In this document: piece by piece, positions 47,712 through 56,891 of the stretch
Layout: every line of letters begins with the position of its first letter
How positions within the stretch are numbered: position 1 is the stretch's first letter
Position numbers and translations under genes: made by a program
Notes under the pieces: generated by a model
What the model saw: the letters and a program-made list of their open reading frames with translations, nothing else
Databases searched by the model: none
What the model was told of the DNA's origin: nothing
Assembly: GCA_964442285.1 (NCBI GenBank)
Contig: CAYTZH010000002.1
Span: 124,001-188,000 of the forward strand
Length of the DNA stretch: 64,000 nt
Source: CAYTZH01 sp964442285
GTDB lineage: Bacteria; Myxococcota_A; UBA9160; JAFDET01
Reading direction: 5' to 3'

Positions 47712-49196
47712 ATGGCACAGCAGCAGGAAATCGCGGTCGACGAGCTCGAGAGCCTCGAGAGCGGGGATCTGCTGGATCAGATCCTCGACACCGGCATCAA
47801 GGCCCGGGACGACTCCGCCAAGGAGCGGGGCAAGGAGCTCATCCAGAACCTGATCAGCCAGGTGGTGGACGAGAGCTTCGTCGTCCAGAAGGACGTGCTG
47901 AAGACCATCAACTCGCGGATCGCCCAGCTCGACGAGGCGCTCTCGCGGCAGATGGACAAGATCCTCCACCACGAGGAGTACCAGAAGCTCGAGGCGTCCT
48001 GGCGTGGCCTGAACAAGCTGGTGATGGGGACGGAGACGGGCGAGTCGATCAAGATCAACGTCCTGAACGTCTCCAAGAAGGAGCTGCTCCGGGACTTCGA
48101 GTCGGCGAGCGAGTTCACCGAGAGCTTCATGTGGAAGTCGGTGTACGAGTACGAGTTCGGGGTGTACGGCGGCGATCCCTTCGGCACGCTCGTGGGCGAC
48201 TACGAGTTCGGCAAGGGGCCCCAGGACGTCGGCCTGCTGCAGCACATCTCCCAGGTGGCGGCGGCGGCCCACGCGCCCTTCATCTCGGCGGCCGGTCCCC
48301 AGATGTTCGGCATGGACAGCTTCACCCAGATGCCCGATCCCCGGGACCTCGCCAAGATCTTCGACAAGAACAACCCCGAGAACACGAAGTGGCTGAGCTT
48401 CCGGGACTCCGAGGACTCGCGCTTCTGCGCGATGGTCCTCCCGCACACCCTGCGGCGGCTTCCCTACGACCCGGAGGACAATCCCTGCGACGCCTGGGAC
48501 TACCAGGAGGATGTCAGCGAGCTGCACCACGACTACCTGTGGGGCAACGCCGCCTACGATATGGCCGAGAACATCACGGCCGCCTTCGCCAAGTACCACT
48601 GGTGCGTGGCGATCCGCGGACCGGAGGGCGGCGGCCTGGTAGAGGATCTGCCGATCCACACCTTCAAGACCCGCGAGGGGGACGTGGCCAGCAAGTGCCC
48701 CACCGAGGTCCTCATCCCGGACACCCGGGAGAAGGAGCTCAACGACCTGGGCTTCATCGGCCTGCTCAACTGCAAGAACACGGACTACGCCGCGTTCTTC
48801 GGCGGGGCGAGCGCCCAGAGGCCCAAGAAGTACGACACCAAGGAGGCCACGGCCAACGCCAAGCTGTCGAGCATGATCCCCTATCTCTTCTGCACCTCGC
48901 GGATCGCCCACTATCTCAAGGCCATCTGCCGCGACAAGGTGGGCTCGTTCATGTCCCGACAGGAGTGCGAGAACTTCCTGAACCGCTGGCTGGTGCAGTA
49001 CGTGCTGAACATGGACGAGGCCAGCCAGGAGGCGAAGGCCGAAAAGCCCCTGCGGGAGGCCATGGTGGAGGTCGCGGAGGACAAGGCGCGGCCCGGGGAG
49101 TACAAGGCCATCGCCTACCTGCGGCCGCACTTCCAGCTCGAGGCGCTGGACGTTTCGCTGCGTCTGGTGGCGGATCTGCCGAAGGCCGCCAAGTAG
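47712..49196 (+). CDS. tssC: TssC, T6SS sheath large subunit
   Basis: This is a 494-residue TssC/VipB, the normal length. LEASWRGLNKLVMGTETGES, the core SEFTESFMWKSVYEYEFGVY, and GDPFGTLVGDYEFG are all characteristic, and the C-terminal part includes FCTSRIAHYLKAICRDKVGS and YLRPHFQLEALDVSLRLVA. It forms the outer sheath with TssB. The fused TssBC-like protein at 34445 is a shorter relative. Confidence 0.96.
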   Translation: MAQQQEIAVDELESLESGDLLDQILDTGIKARDDSAKERGKELIQNLISQVVDESFVVQKDVLKTINSRIAQLDEALSRQMDKILHHEEYQKLEASWRGLNKLVMGTETGESIKINVLNVSKKELLRDFESASEFTESFMWKSVYEYEFGVYGGDPFGTLVGDYEFGKGPQDVGLLQHISQVAAAAHAPFISAAGPQMFGMDSFTQMPDPRDLAKIFDKNNPENTKWLSFRDSEDSRFCAMVLPHTLRRLPYDPEDNPCDAWDYQEDVSELHHDYLWGNAAYDMAENITAAFAKYHWCVAIRGPEGGGLVEDLPIHTFKTREGDVASKCPTEVLIPDTREKELNDLGFIGLLNCKNTDYAAFFGGASAQRPKKYDTKEATANAKLSSMIPYLFCTSRIAHYLKAICRDKVGSFMSRQECENFLNRWLVQYVLNMDEASQEAKAEKPLREAMVEVAEDKARPGEYKAIAYLRPHFQLEALDVSLRLVADLPKAAK

Positions 49197-49321
49197 GCCT
49201 GGGCGGAGAGGGGCCCCCTGTGCTTCGCCTCACAGCGTTGTTCGGGGGAGCCGCTTAGATTCTCATTGCTCGGAGGCGCCCGGATTCCAGAGGGGAGTCG
49301 GGGGCGAATCAAGGAGGAAAG

Positions 49322-49819
49322 ATGGCATTCGATACCTTTCTGAAGATCGGGACGATTCCCGGCGAGAGCACGGACGACAAGCACAAGGATTGGATCGAGG
49401 TCCTGTCGTTCAGCCACGGCGTGTCGCAGCCGGCCACGGGCTCGGTGTCCAGCGGCGGCGCCCGCTCGGCGGAGCGCTGCGACCACTCGGACTTCTCGAT
49501 CGTGAAGTCCCTCGACAAGGCCTCCCCCAAGCTCAACCTGGCCTGCTGCAACGGTGAGCACATCAAGGAGGTGACCGTCGAGCTGTGCCGCGCCACCCAG
49601 GACAAGGCCCGGTACATGCAGTACAAGATGGAGGACGTGATCGTCACCAGCGTGCGCCCGGGCGGCTCGGCCCAGGGCGGCGAGACGCTTCCCCTCGAGG
49701 AGGTGTCCTTCAACTACGCCAAGATCAGCTGGGTCTACACCGAGACCGATCACAAGACCGGCAAGGCCAAGGGCGACGTGCAGACGCACTGGGACCAGAG
49801 CGCCAACAAGGGCGGCTGA
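49322..49819 (+). CDS. hcp: Hcp (TssD), T6SS inner-tube protein
   Basis: This is a 165-residue Hcp: FLKIGTIPGESTDDKHKDWI at the start, FSHGVSQPATGS, SFNYAKISWVYTETDHKTG at the end. Hexamers stack into the tube propelled by the sheath, and small effectors may ride inside. A near-perfect ribosome-binding site (AAGGAGGAAAG) precedes the ATG, which suits the large amounts needed. A 125-base gap upstream from tssC contains TAGATT (49257) and could hold an extra promoter. Confidence 0.95.
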   Translation: MAFDTFLKIGTIPGESTDDKHKDWIEVLSFSHGVSQPATGSVSSGGARSAERCDHSDFSIVKSLDKASPKLNLACCNGEHIKEVTVELCRATQDKARYMQYKMEDVIVTSVRPGGSAQGGETLPLEEVSFNYAKISWVYTETDHKTGKAKGDVQTHWDQSANKGG

Positions 49820-49955
49820 TCCCGTCTCTGCAGCCACGGGTTCGCGGGGCGGGGGATCTCCTCCCGCCCCGCCGACCCACGCCATCGATTCGTCGTCGCC
49901 GCGCTGGGTCGCCGGCACGCCGCCCTCCGGGCACGGGAGTGAGAAGAAGCCACGC

Positions 49956-50762
49956 ATGAGCGCTGAAGAGCTTTTCCAGGAAGGGCGTCTCGAGGACGCG
50001 ATCGAGGCGCAGATCCAGGTGGTCAAGGGAAGCCCCGCCGACGGCGACGCCCGCTTCCTGCTCTTCACCCTGCTGTGCTTCACGGGCGACCTCGAGCGCG
50101 CGACCCGCCAGCTCGACGCCTTGGCCAGCACCGATCCCCAGATCCAGGCGGGCTCCCTGGTGTACCGGCAGCTGCTCGAGGCGGAGGCCCAGCGGCGGGA
50201 GGTGCTCGGCGGCGAGGGCCGCCCGGTGCTCGCGCCCGACCCGCCCGAAGACCTGGAGCACCGTCTCACCGCGCTCGCCTGCGCGCGCGAGGGCGACGGG
50301 GCGGGCGCCGACCGCGCCCTGGAGGCCGCCGCGGAGGCGTCCGTCGCCGTGGGCGGCAAGCTGAATGGAGAGTCGTTCGAGGCCATCCGCGACACCGACG
50401 ACCTGCTCTGCACCGTTCTCGAGGTCTTCGCGGGCGGTCGCTACCTCTGGCTGCCCTTCTCCCAGATCCGCAAGCTCGAGCTCTCCGAGCCCAGCCGCAA
50501 GCTCGACCTGCTCTGGATCTCCGCCTCCCTGCAGGACGCTCGCGGCAACGACGCCAGCGTCTTCCTTCCCGTGCTCTACGACGGCTCCCACAGCCAGGCC
50601 GGGAGCCCCCTCCGGGTCGGGCGGATGACCGAGTGGACCGAGTCCGAGAGCCTCGGCGCACGGGGCGTCGGCCAGCGCGTGCTCCTGAGTGTCCAGGGCG
50701 AGTCCGAACGGGAGACCGGCCTGCTGGACCTGCGTCTGCTCGAGATCGAAGGGGCCGGTTGA
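49956..50762 (+). CDS. tagJ: TagJ (ImpE-family) T6SS accessory protein
   Basis: This is a 268-residue ImpE-type protein. An N-terminal TPR-like part has LFQEGRLEDAIEAQIQVVKG and PADGDARFLLFTLLCFTGDL, and a C-terminal domain has FEAIRDTDDLLCTVLEVFAG and YLWLPFSQIRKLEL. TagJ binds the TssB N-terminal helix in systems that have it and affects ClpV-driven sheath recycling. It is translationally coupled to the next reading frame through a TGATG junction. Confidence 0.9.
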   Translation: MSAEELFQEGRLEDAIEAQIQVVKGSPADGDARFLLFTLLCFTGDLERATRQLDALASTDPQIQAGSLVYRQLLEAEAQRREVLGGEGRPVLAPDPPEDLEHRLTALACAREGDGAGADRALEAAAEASVAVGGKLNGESFEAIRDTDDLLCTVLEVFAGGRYLWLPFSQIRKLELSEPSRKLDLLWISASLQDARGNDASVFLPVLYDGSHSQAGSPLRVGRMTEWTESESLGARGVGQRVLLSVQGESERETGLLDLRLLEIEGAG

Positions 50763-50794
50763 TGGCTCGGGCGAAGCCCGAGGAAGCGATCTGA
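50762..50794 (+). CDS. ten-codon leader ORF duplicating the tssE start
   Basis: ATG 50762 overlaps the tagJ stop (TGATG) and encodes MARAKPEEAI, then TGA, which again overlaps the tssE ATG (TGATG). tssE itself begins MARAKPEDSI. The two 32-base units match at 27 of 32 bases, so the leader is a tandem duplication of the tssE 5' end with its junction. Translating ribosomes could pass through it by reinitiation. Confidence 0.5.
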   Translation: MARAKPEEAI

Positions 50795-51285
50795 TGGCCC
50801 GAGCGAAGCCCGAGGACTCGATCCGCCCGTCGCTGCTGGACCGGCTGTCGGGCCGGGTACCCAAGAACGTCCCGGGTGCACAGCTCCAGGTGGGAGTGCG
50901 GGAGCTGAAGCGCTCCGTCGGCCGGGACCTGGAGTGGCTCCTCAACACCACGGCCTGGTCGCCATGGGATCTGGAGGAGATGGAGGAGTCCGGCGCCTCG
51001 GTCCTGAACTACGGCCTCCCCGACTTCTCGCACCTGTCGTGGACGAGCCAGTCCGACGCCTCGGGCATCTGCCGCGCGATCGAGCGCGTGGTGCGGGCCT
51101 TCGAGCCGCGGCTGCTGCCCCGCAGCGTGCGGGTGGAGATCGTGCCCCGGGAGGACCCTGCGGACTTCAACCTGCGTTTTCGGATCGACGCCTTGCTCCA
51201 CGTGGAGCCCATCTCGGAGCCGGTGAGCTTCGACACCAGTGTCGCCCTCGACACCGGGGACATGAGGATCGAGAGAGCCGTCTGA
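50794..51285 (+). CDS. tssE: TssE, T6SS baseplate wedge protein (gp25-like)
   Basis: This is a 163-residue protein of the gp25/TssE family: RPSLLDRLSG near the start, SVLNYGLPDFSHLSW (the wedge signature), and CRAIERVVRAFEPRLLPRSV then LRFRIDALLHVEP at the end. It forms part of the baseplate with TssF and TssG. Its TGA overlaps the tssF start as TGATG. The 5' end is duplicated just upstream as a ten-codon ORF. Confidence 0.93.
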   Translation: MARAKPEDSIRPSLLDRLSGRVPKNVPGAQLQVGVRELKRSVGRDLEWLLNTTAWSPWDLEEMEESGASVLNYGLPDFSHLSWTSQSDASGICRAIERVVRAFEPRLLPRSVRVEIVPREDPADFNLRFRIDALLHVEPISEPVSFDTSVALDTGDMRIERAV

Positions 51286-53135
51286 TGCGGGACGAGCTGC
51301 TGCTCTACTACGAGCGCGAGCTGCGCTTCATCCGCAAGATGGCGTACGAGTTCGCCGAGAAGTATCCCGAGGTGGCGGGCCGCCTCCTGCTCGAGCCGAA
51401 CCGCTGCGACGACCCCCACGTCGAGCGCTTGATCGAGGCCTTCGCCATGCTCTCGGCCCGGGTCCATCTGCGCCTCGACGACGACTTCCCCGAGATCACG
51501 GACGCGCTGCTCGGGATCCTCTATCCGCACTACCTGGCGCCGGTGCCGTCGATGACGGTGGTCCAGGTCAACCTGGACCCGGAGCAGGGCAAGGTGGCCG
51601 AGGGCGTCCAGGTGGATCGCCACGCCGTGCTCTACTCGAAGGCGGTCGAGGGCGTCCGCTGCCGCTTTCGCACCGCCTACCCGATCAAGCTCTGGCCCCT
51701 CGTGGTCAGCCGGGCCGAGATCGTCTCCGCGGCAGCCGTCGGCCGGGGGCTCCCGCCCGAGTGCCAGTCGGCCCTGCGCCTGCGCATCCGGACCGAGGAC
51801 GACAGCCCTCTCGCCGAGCTGGCCGTCGATCAGCTCACCTTCTACCTGAACGCCGAGAGCGGCTCGCTGCACCGGCTCTACGAGCTCTTCTTTCGCGACG
51901 CGCTCGGCGTGCACCTGCGCTGTGGGGAGGAGCCGGCCCGGGTGAACGGGGCCGAGGTGATCCGGCCCCTGGGCTTCGGCAAGGACGAGGGGCTGCTGGA
52001 CTACCCCCTGGAGTCCTTCCTCGGCTACCGCCTGCTCCAGGAGTACTTCTCGTTCCCGGAGAAGTACCTCTTCGCCGAGGTGGGTGGGATCGATCGGCTC
52101 AAGGTGGACGAGGAGTCGTCCGAGTTCACGCTCACCATCCTCCTCAAGCGCTCCCTGGCGGAGATGGACCTGCGGGTGGAGCCGGCGAACTTCCTCCTTG
52201 GCTGCACGCCGGCGGTCAATCTGTTCCCGCACCGGGCCGACCCGATCCGCCTCAACCAGGCGAGCATCGACTACCGCGTCACGCCGGACGTCCGCTCCCC
52301 CTACTCCTACGAGGTGTACGGCGTACGGGACGTCACCAGCACGCGCCCCGGCACGTCGGAGGTGCGTCGCTTCCATCCCTTCTACGCCGTTCGCCACGGC
52401 ATGGGCGGGGCCGACGACGTGGCCTTCTGGCACGCGGCGCGACGGCCGTCCATGCGCAAGGGCGACAACGGCACCGAGGTGTTCCTCACCCTGGTGGACC
52501 GCCGCTTCCACCACGTCGCCCCTCCGGTCGACGTGCTCCACGTGGAGGTCCTGGCCACCAACCGGGACCTCGCCTCGCGGCTGCCCTTCGGCGACCCGAA
52601 CGGCGACTTCGAGCTGGAGGGCTACCCGGGCATCCGCTCCATCACCTGCCTGCGCAAGCCGGACGCCACGGTGCGCGCACCGGCCGGCGACCGCTCCCGC
52701 TGGCGCCTCGTTTCGCACCTGGCGCTCAACTACATGTCCCTCACCGGGGGGCTCGCCGAGGACGCCCCGGAAGGGGAGGGCGCGGAGCGCGCGCTCACCG
52801 CGCTCCGCGAGATCCTCACTCTCTACGACTTCGCCGACTCCGCCGTGACCCGTCAGCGCATCCAGGGGCTCGTGGGCATGCGCACGCGGCGGGTGCTCCG
52901 GCGCATCGGCCGCGGCGCCCAGGCGGGGTTCGCGCGGGGCGTGGAGGTGAACCTGGAGTTCGACGGCGCGAAGTACACCGGGAGCGGCGTCTATCTCTTC
53001 GCCTCGGTGCTGGAGCGCTTCCTCGGTCTCTACTCCTCGATCAACTCGTTCACCCAGACGGTTGCGCGTGTTCGCAATCGCGAAGAGGTCTTGATGCGAT
53101 GGCCGCCGAGAGCGGGCGAAACGCAGGTACTGTAG
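51285..53135 (+). CDS. tssF: TssF, T6SS baseplate protein
   Basis: This is a 616-residue TssF/VasA. LLLYYERELRFIRKMAYEFA is the diagnostic N-terminus, followed by DPHVERLIEAFAMLSARVHL and ITDALLGILYPHYLAPVPSM. The C-terminal part carries ASIDYRVTPDVRS and GVYLFASVLERFLGLYSSIN. It forms the TssF2-TssG wedge core of the baseplate. The next gene, tssG, starts 37 bases before its stop. Confidence 0.95.
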   Translation: MRDELLLYYERELRFIRKMAYEFAEKYPEVAGRLLLEPNRCDDPHVERLIEAFAMLSARVHLRLDDDFPEITDALLGILYPHYLAPVPSMTVVQVNLDPEQGKVAEGVQVDRHAVLYSKAVEGVRCRFRTAYPIKLWPLVVSRAEIVSAAAVGRGLPPECQSALRLRIRTEDDSPLAELAVDQLTFYLNAESGSLHRLYELFFRDALGVHLRCGEEPARVNGAEVIRPLGFGKDEGLLDYPLESFLGYRLLQEYFSFPEKYLFAEVGGIDRLKVDEESSEFTLTILLKRSLAEMDLRVEPANFLLGCTPAVNLFPHRADPIRLNQASIDYRVTPDVRSPYSYEVYGVRDVTSTRPGTSEVRRFHPFYAVRHGMGGADDVAFWHAARRPSMRKGDNGTEVFLTLVDRRFHHVAPPVDVLHVEVLATNRDLASRLPFGDPNGDFELEGYPGIRSITCLRKPDATVRAPAGDRSRWRLVSHLALNYMSLTGGLAEDAPEGEGAERALTALREILTLYDFADSAVTRQRIQGLVGMRTRRVLRRIGRGAQAGFARGVEVNLEFDGAKYTGSGVYLFASVLERFLGLYSSINSFTQTVARVRNREEVLMRWPPRAGETQVL

Positions 53136-54196
53136 AAGACCCGCTGTGGGACCAGCCGGAGTGCCTGGAGTTCTTCCAGGCCGTCCGTCTGCTGCGGGAG
53201 CGCTACCCGGACAAATCGGACATCGGGACCTCGGCGGATCCCGACGAGGAGTTCGTCCGCTTCAAGTCCGACCTCTCGTTCGCGTTCGCCAACACCAACG
53301 TGGTCTCCCTCGAGCGTCCGTCGGAGCCGGGCGGAGCGCCGGAGCTCAGCGTCTCGTTCATGGGCGTGGCCAGCCCCGGGAGCTTCGGGTCGCTCCCCTA
53401 TCGCTACACCGAGGAGATCCATCGCCAGCTCGAGGCCAAGAATCCCGCGGTTCGCGACTTCCTGGACCTCTTCAACCATCGCTTCATCTCGCTCTTCTAC
53501 CGCGCCTGGGAGAAGTACCGCTTCTCGATCCGTCACGAGCGCGGCGACGAGAGCAACTTCTTCGAGCAGGCGGTCTTCGCGATCATCGGCCTCGCCACCC
53601 CGGGCCTGCGGGGGCGCCTGCCGTTCGACGACCGCGCCCTGCTGTCGCGGGCGGGACTGCTGGCGATGGCGCCGGTCCCCGCCTGCGTGTTGGAGAACCT
53701 GGTGGAGAGCTTCTTCGGCGTGGAGGCCGAGGCGCAGCAGTTCCGGCTGCGTCGTTACCTGCTCGACCCGGAGGAGCGGAGCTACCTGGGCACCGCCAAC
53801 GCGACCCTGGGCCAGGACCTCGTGGTCGGCGCCGAGGTGAACCTGAACCAGTACCAGTTTCGGCTCCGCCTGGGCCCGATGGGCTGGCCCGAGTACCAGT
53901 CGCTGCTCCCCGACGCGCCCGGCTACGCCTCGCTCATGGAGCTCGTCCGTCTCTCGCTCCCGCCCGAGTTCGAGTTCGAGGTGCAGCTGGTCCTGCGCCG
54001 CGAGGACGCCCCGCCGCTCCAGCTCGGCGCCGCCGGCCCCGACGCCCCGCGCCTCGGCTGGACCACGTGGGCGAGCTCCGGCGCGCTCGACCGCGATCCC
54101 GACGACGCCCTCTTCGCCTCCCAGCAGAGGCCCTCCCCGAACCCGCAACCCGATGGACGGCCCGCGCTGCCGGGCGTCCCGGAGGCAGTGGCATGA
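53099..54196 (+). CDS. tssG: TssG, T6SS baseplate protein
   Basis: This is a 365-residue TssG/VasB: LEFFQAVRLLRERYPDKSDI at the start, VRFKSDLSFAFANTNVVSL, SFMGVASPGSFGSLPYRYTE, and SLFYRAWEKYRFSIRHE in the middle. The ATG at 53099 lies inside tssF in another frame, and no ribosome-binding site is obvious, so coupling to tssF translation is likely. Its stop overlaps the tssH start as ATGA. Confidence 0.93.
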   Translation: MAAESGRNAGTVEDPLWDQPECLEFFQAVRLLRERYPDKSDIGTSADPDEEFVRFKSDLSFAFANTNVVSLERPSEPGGAPELSVSFMGVASPGSFGSLPYRYTEEIHRQLEAKNPAVRDFLDLFNHRFISLFYRAWEKYRFSIRHERGDESNFFEQAVFAIIGLATPGLRGRLPFDDRALLSRAGLLAMAPVPACVLENLVESFFGVEAEAQQFRLRRYLLDPEERSYLGTANATLGQDLVVGAEVNLNQYQFRLRLGPMGWPEYQSLLPDAPGYASLMELVRLSLPPEFEFEVQLVLRREDAPPLQLGAAGPDAPRLGWTTWASSGALDRDPDDALFASQQRPSPNPQPDGRPALPGVPEAVA

Positions 54197-56877
54197 GCCT
54201 CGATCTTCGTTCCCTGATCGGCAAGCTGAACGACACGACCCGGCGCGCGTTGGAAGGCGCCGCGGGGCTGGCCGTGTCGCGCACCCACTACGAGGTGGAG
54301 ATCGAGCACTGGATCGCAAAGCTCCTGGAGTCGGGCGAGGGTGACCTGCCCCAGATCCTGAAGCACTTCGGCGTCGATCCGGACCGCCTCCTGCGGGACC
54401 TGAACCGCTCCCTCGACACGTTCCGCACCGGCAACGCGCGTCGCCCCGATCTCTCGCAGACCATCGAGCAGCTGGCCCGGGAGGCCTGGGTGCTCTGCTC
54501 GGTGAACTACGACCTCACCAAGGCGCGCTCCGGGGCGCTGCTCCTGGCGGCGCTCGACGACGCCCGGCTGGCCCGGCGCCTCATCGAGGCCCACGCCGAG
54601 CTGCGCTCCGTCAACCGCGAGGTGCTGGAGAAGGACTTCCTGAAGCTCGTGTCGGGATCCCGGGAGGACCGCGAGGTGGCGGCCATGAGCGCCGCCACCC
54701 GTCGCGACGTGGCCACGCCCGGCGCGGCGGCCGGCACGGAGACCCCGTCCCTCGACCAGTTCACCCAGGACCTCACCGCGGAGGCCCGGCGCGGCAAGCT
54801 CGATCCGGTGCTCGGGCGCGATCCGGAGATCCGCCAGATCATCGACATCCTCACCCGCAAGCGGCAGAACAACCCCATCCTCACCGGCGAGGCGGGCGTG
54901 GGCAAGACGGCCGTGGTGGAGGGCTTCGCCCAGCGCATCGCCGACGGCGACGTCCCGGAGCCGCTCCAGAATGTGTCCGTGCGCACCCTCGACCTGGCGC
55001 TGCTGCAGGCAGGCGCCGGCGTGAAGGGCGAGTTCGAGAACCGCATGAAGCAGGTGATCGAGGAGGTGCGGAGCTCTCCGCGGCCCATCATCCTCTTCAT
55101 CGACGAGGCCCACAACCTGATCGGCGCCGGCGGTCGGGAAGGGCAGGGCGACGCCGCCAACCTCCTGAAGCCCGCCCTGGCGCGGGGCGAGCTGCGGACC
55201 ATCGCCGCCACCACCTGGGCCGAGTACAAGAAGTTCTTCGAGAAGGACCCGGCGCTCTCCCGGCGCTTCCAGGTGGTGAAGGTCGAGGAGCCCGACGAGC
55301 CGTCCGCGGTGGAGATGATGCGCGGCGTCTCCAAGTACCTGGAGGACCACCACCAGGTGCGCATCCTCGACGAGGCGGTCTCGGAGTCGGTGCGCCTCTC
55401 CCACCGCTACATCCCCGCGCGCCAGCTGCCCGACAAGTCGGTGTCAGTGCTCGACACCGCCTGCGCCCGGGTATCCATGGGCCGGCACGCGAAGCCGGCC
55501 CGGATCGAGGACCTGGAGCGGCAGATCGCGAACTGGGAGCGCGAGCAGGAGCTGCTCCAGCGCGAGGAGAACCTCGGGGAGGATCACGCCGAGCGGCTCC
55601 GGGAGATCGAGGAGCAGAAGGCGGAGGCCGTGAGCGAGCTCGCCGAGCTCGACGGCCGCTGGAAGCGCGAGCTCGAGCTCGTGAGCCGCATGACCGAGAT
55701 CCGGGATCGGCTCGACCTCCTGGTGAGCCCGCCGGCGGCGGAGGAGGGCGGCGAGCCGCCGCCGGCCCCGCCCACGCCCGAGGAGGCGGACGCCCTGCGG
55801 GCGGAGTTCTCCAAGCTCCGCGACGAGCTGGCGGCGGTCCAGGGCGAGCAGCCCCTGGTACTCGGAGAGGTGGACGGCAGCGCCGTCGCCGAGGTGATCG
55901 CCGCCTGGACCGGGATCCCCGTCGGCAAGATGCTCGCCGACGAGATCCAGACCATCCTGCGCCTGCAGGAGAAGCTCAACGAGCGGGTCATCGGCCAGGA
56001 CCACGCCCTGGAGGCGGTGGCCAAGCGGATCCACACCGCCCGCGCCAGCCTGGACAATCCCGCCCGACCCGTCGGGGTGTTCCTGCTGGTGGGTCCGAGC
56101 GGCGTCGGCAAGACCGAGACGGCCCTGGCGCTCAGCGAGGCCCTCTACGGCGGCGAGCGGAACATCGTCAGCATCAACATGTCCGAGTACCAGGAGGCCC
56201 ACACGGTCTCGAGCCTCAAGGGAGCGCCTCCGGGCTACGTCGGCTATGGGGAGGGCGGCGTGCTCACCGAGGCCGTGCGCCGGCGCCCCTACGCCGTGGT
56301 CCTCCTGGACGAGGTGGAGAAGGCCCATCCGGACGTGATGGAGATCTTCTTCCAGGTCTTCGACAAGGGCGTGCTGGAGGACGGCGAGGGGCGGGTGATC
56401 GACTTCAAGAACACGGTCATCCTGCTCACGTCGAACGTCGGCACCGACACGATCATGACCCTGAGCGCCGATCCCGACACCCGGCCGGACCCGGACGGGC
56501 TGGTGGAGGCCATCCGGCCCCAGCTGCTCCAGACCTTCCCGGCGGCCCTGCTGGGTCGCCTGGTGACCGTGCCCTTCTACCCGATCGCCCCGGAGATCCT
56601 GCGCAGGATCATCCGGCTGCAGATCGACCGGATCGCCCAGCGGGTGCGCGCCAACCACCGGGCGGAGTTCGCGTACGGCGACGAGCTGGTGGAGGCGGTG
56701 GCGGCGCGCTGCACCGATCCCCAGAGTGGCGCCCGCAACGTCGACCACATCCTCACCCATGCGCTGCTGCCGCAGATGGCGGCGGACTTCCTCTCGCGCA
56801 TGGCCGAGGGGCAGACGTTCCAGAGAGTCGAAGTCGGGGTGGACGAGTCCGGCGCATTCACCTTCCAGGTGACCTAG
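54193..56877 (+). CDS. tssH: TssH/ClpV, T6SS sheath-disassembly AAA+ ATPase
   Basis: This is an 894-residue ClpV. It has a ClpN domain (residues 1 to about 155), first AAA+ with Walker A GEAGVGKT (232-239) and Walker B ILFIDEAHNL, a coiled-coil middle (about 430-540), and second AAA+ with Walker A GPSGVGKT (634-641) and VVLLDEVEKAH. The C-terminal lid follows. ClpV pulls on the TssC N-terminus to recycle contracted sheath. All catalytic motifs are intact. It is coupled to tssG by ATGA overlap. Confidence 0.95.
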   Translation: MSLDLRSLIGKLNDTTRRALEGAAGLAVSRTHYEVEIEHWIAKLLESGEGDLPQILKHFGVDPDRLLRDLNRSLDTFRTGNARRPDLSQTIEQLAREAWVLCSVNYDLTKARSGALLLAALDDARLARRLIEAHAELRSVNREVLEKDFLKLVSGSREDREVAAMSAATRRDVATPGAAAGTETPSLDQFTQDLTAEARRGKLDPVLGRDPEIRQIIDILTRKRQNNPILTGEAGVGKTAVVEGFAQRIADGDVPEPLQNVSVRTLDLALLQAGAGVKGEFENRMKQVIEEVRSSPRPIILFIDEAHNLIGAGGREGQGDAANLLKPALARGELRTIAATTWAEYKKFFEKDPALSRRFQVVKVEEPDEPSAVEMMRGVSKYLEDHHQVRILDEAVSESVRLSHRYIPARQLPDKSVSVLDTACARVSMGRHAKPARIEDLERQIANWEREQELLQREENLGEDHAERLREIEEQKAEAVSELAELDGRWKRELELVSRMTEIRDRLDLLVSPPAAEEGGEPPPAPPTPEEADALRAEFSKLRDELAAVQGEQPLVLGEVDGSAVAEVIAAWTGIPVGKMLADEIQTILRLQEKLNERVIGQDHALEAVAKRIHTARASLDNPARPVGVFLLVGPSGVGKTETALALSEALYGGERNIVSINMSEYQEAHTVSSLKGAPPGYVGYGEGGVLTEAVRRRPYAVVLLDEVEKAHPDVMEIFFQVFDKGVLEDGEGRVIDFKNTVILLTSNVGTDTIMTLSADPDTRPDPDGLVEAIRPQLLQTFPAALLGRLVTVPFYPIAPEILRRIIRLQIDRIAQRVRANHRAEFAYGDELVEAVAARCTDPQSGARNVDHILTHALLPQMAADFLSRMAEGQTFQRVEVGVDESGAFTFQVT

Positions 56878-56891
56878 CAAGGAGGTCCAGC

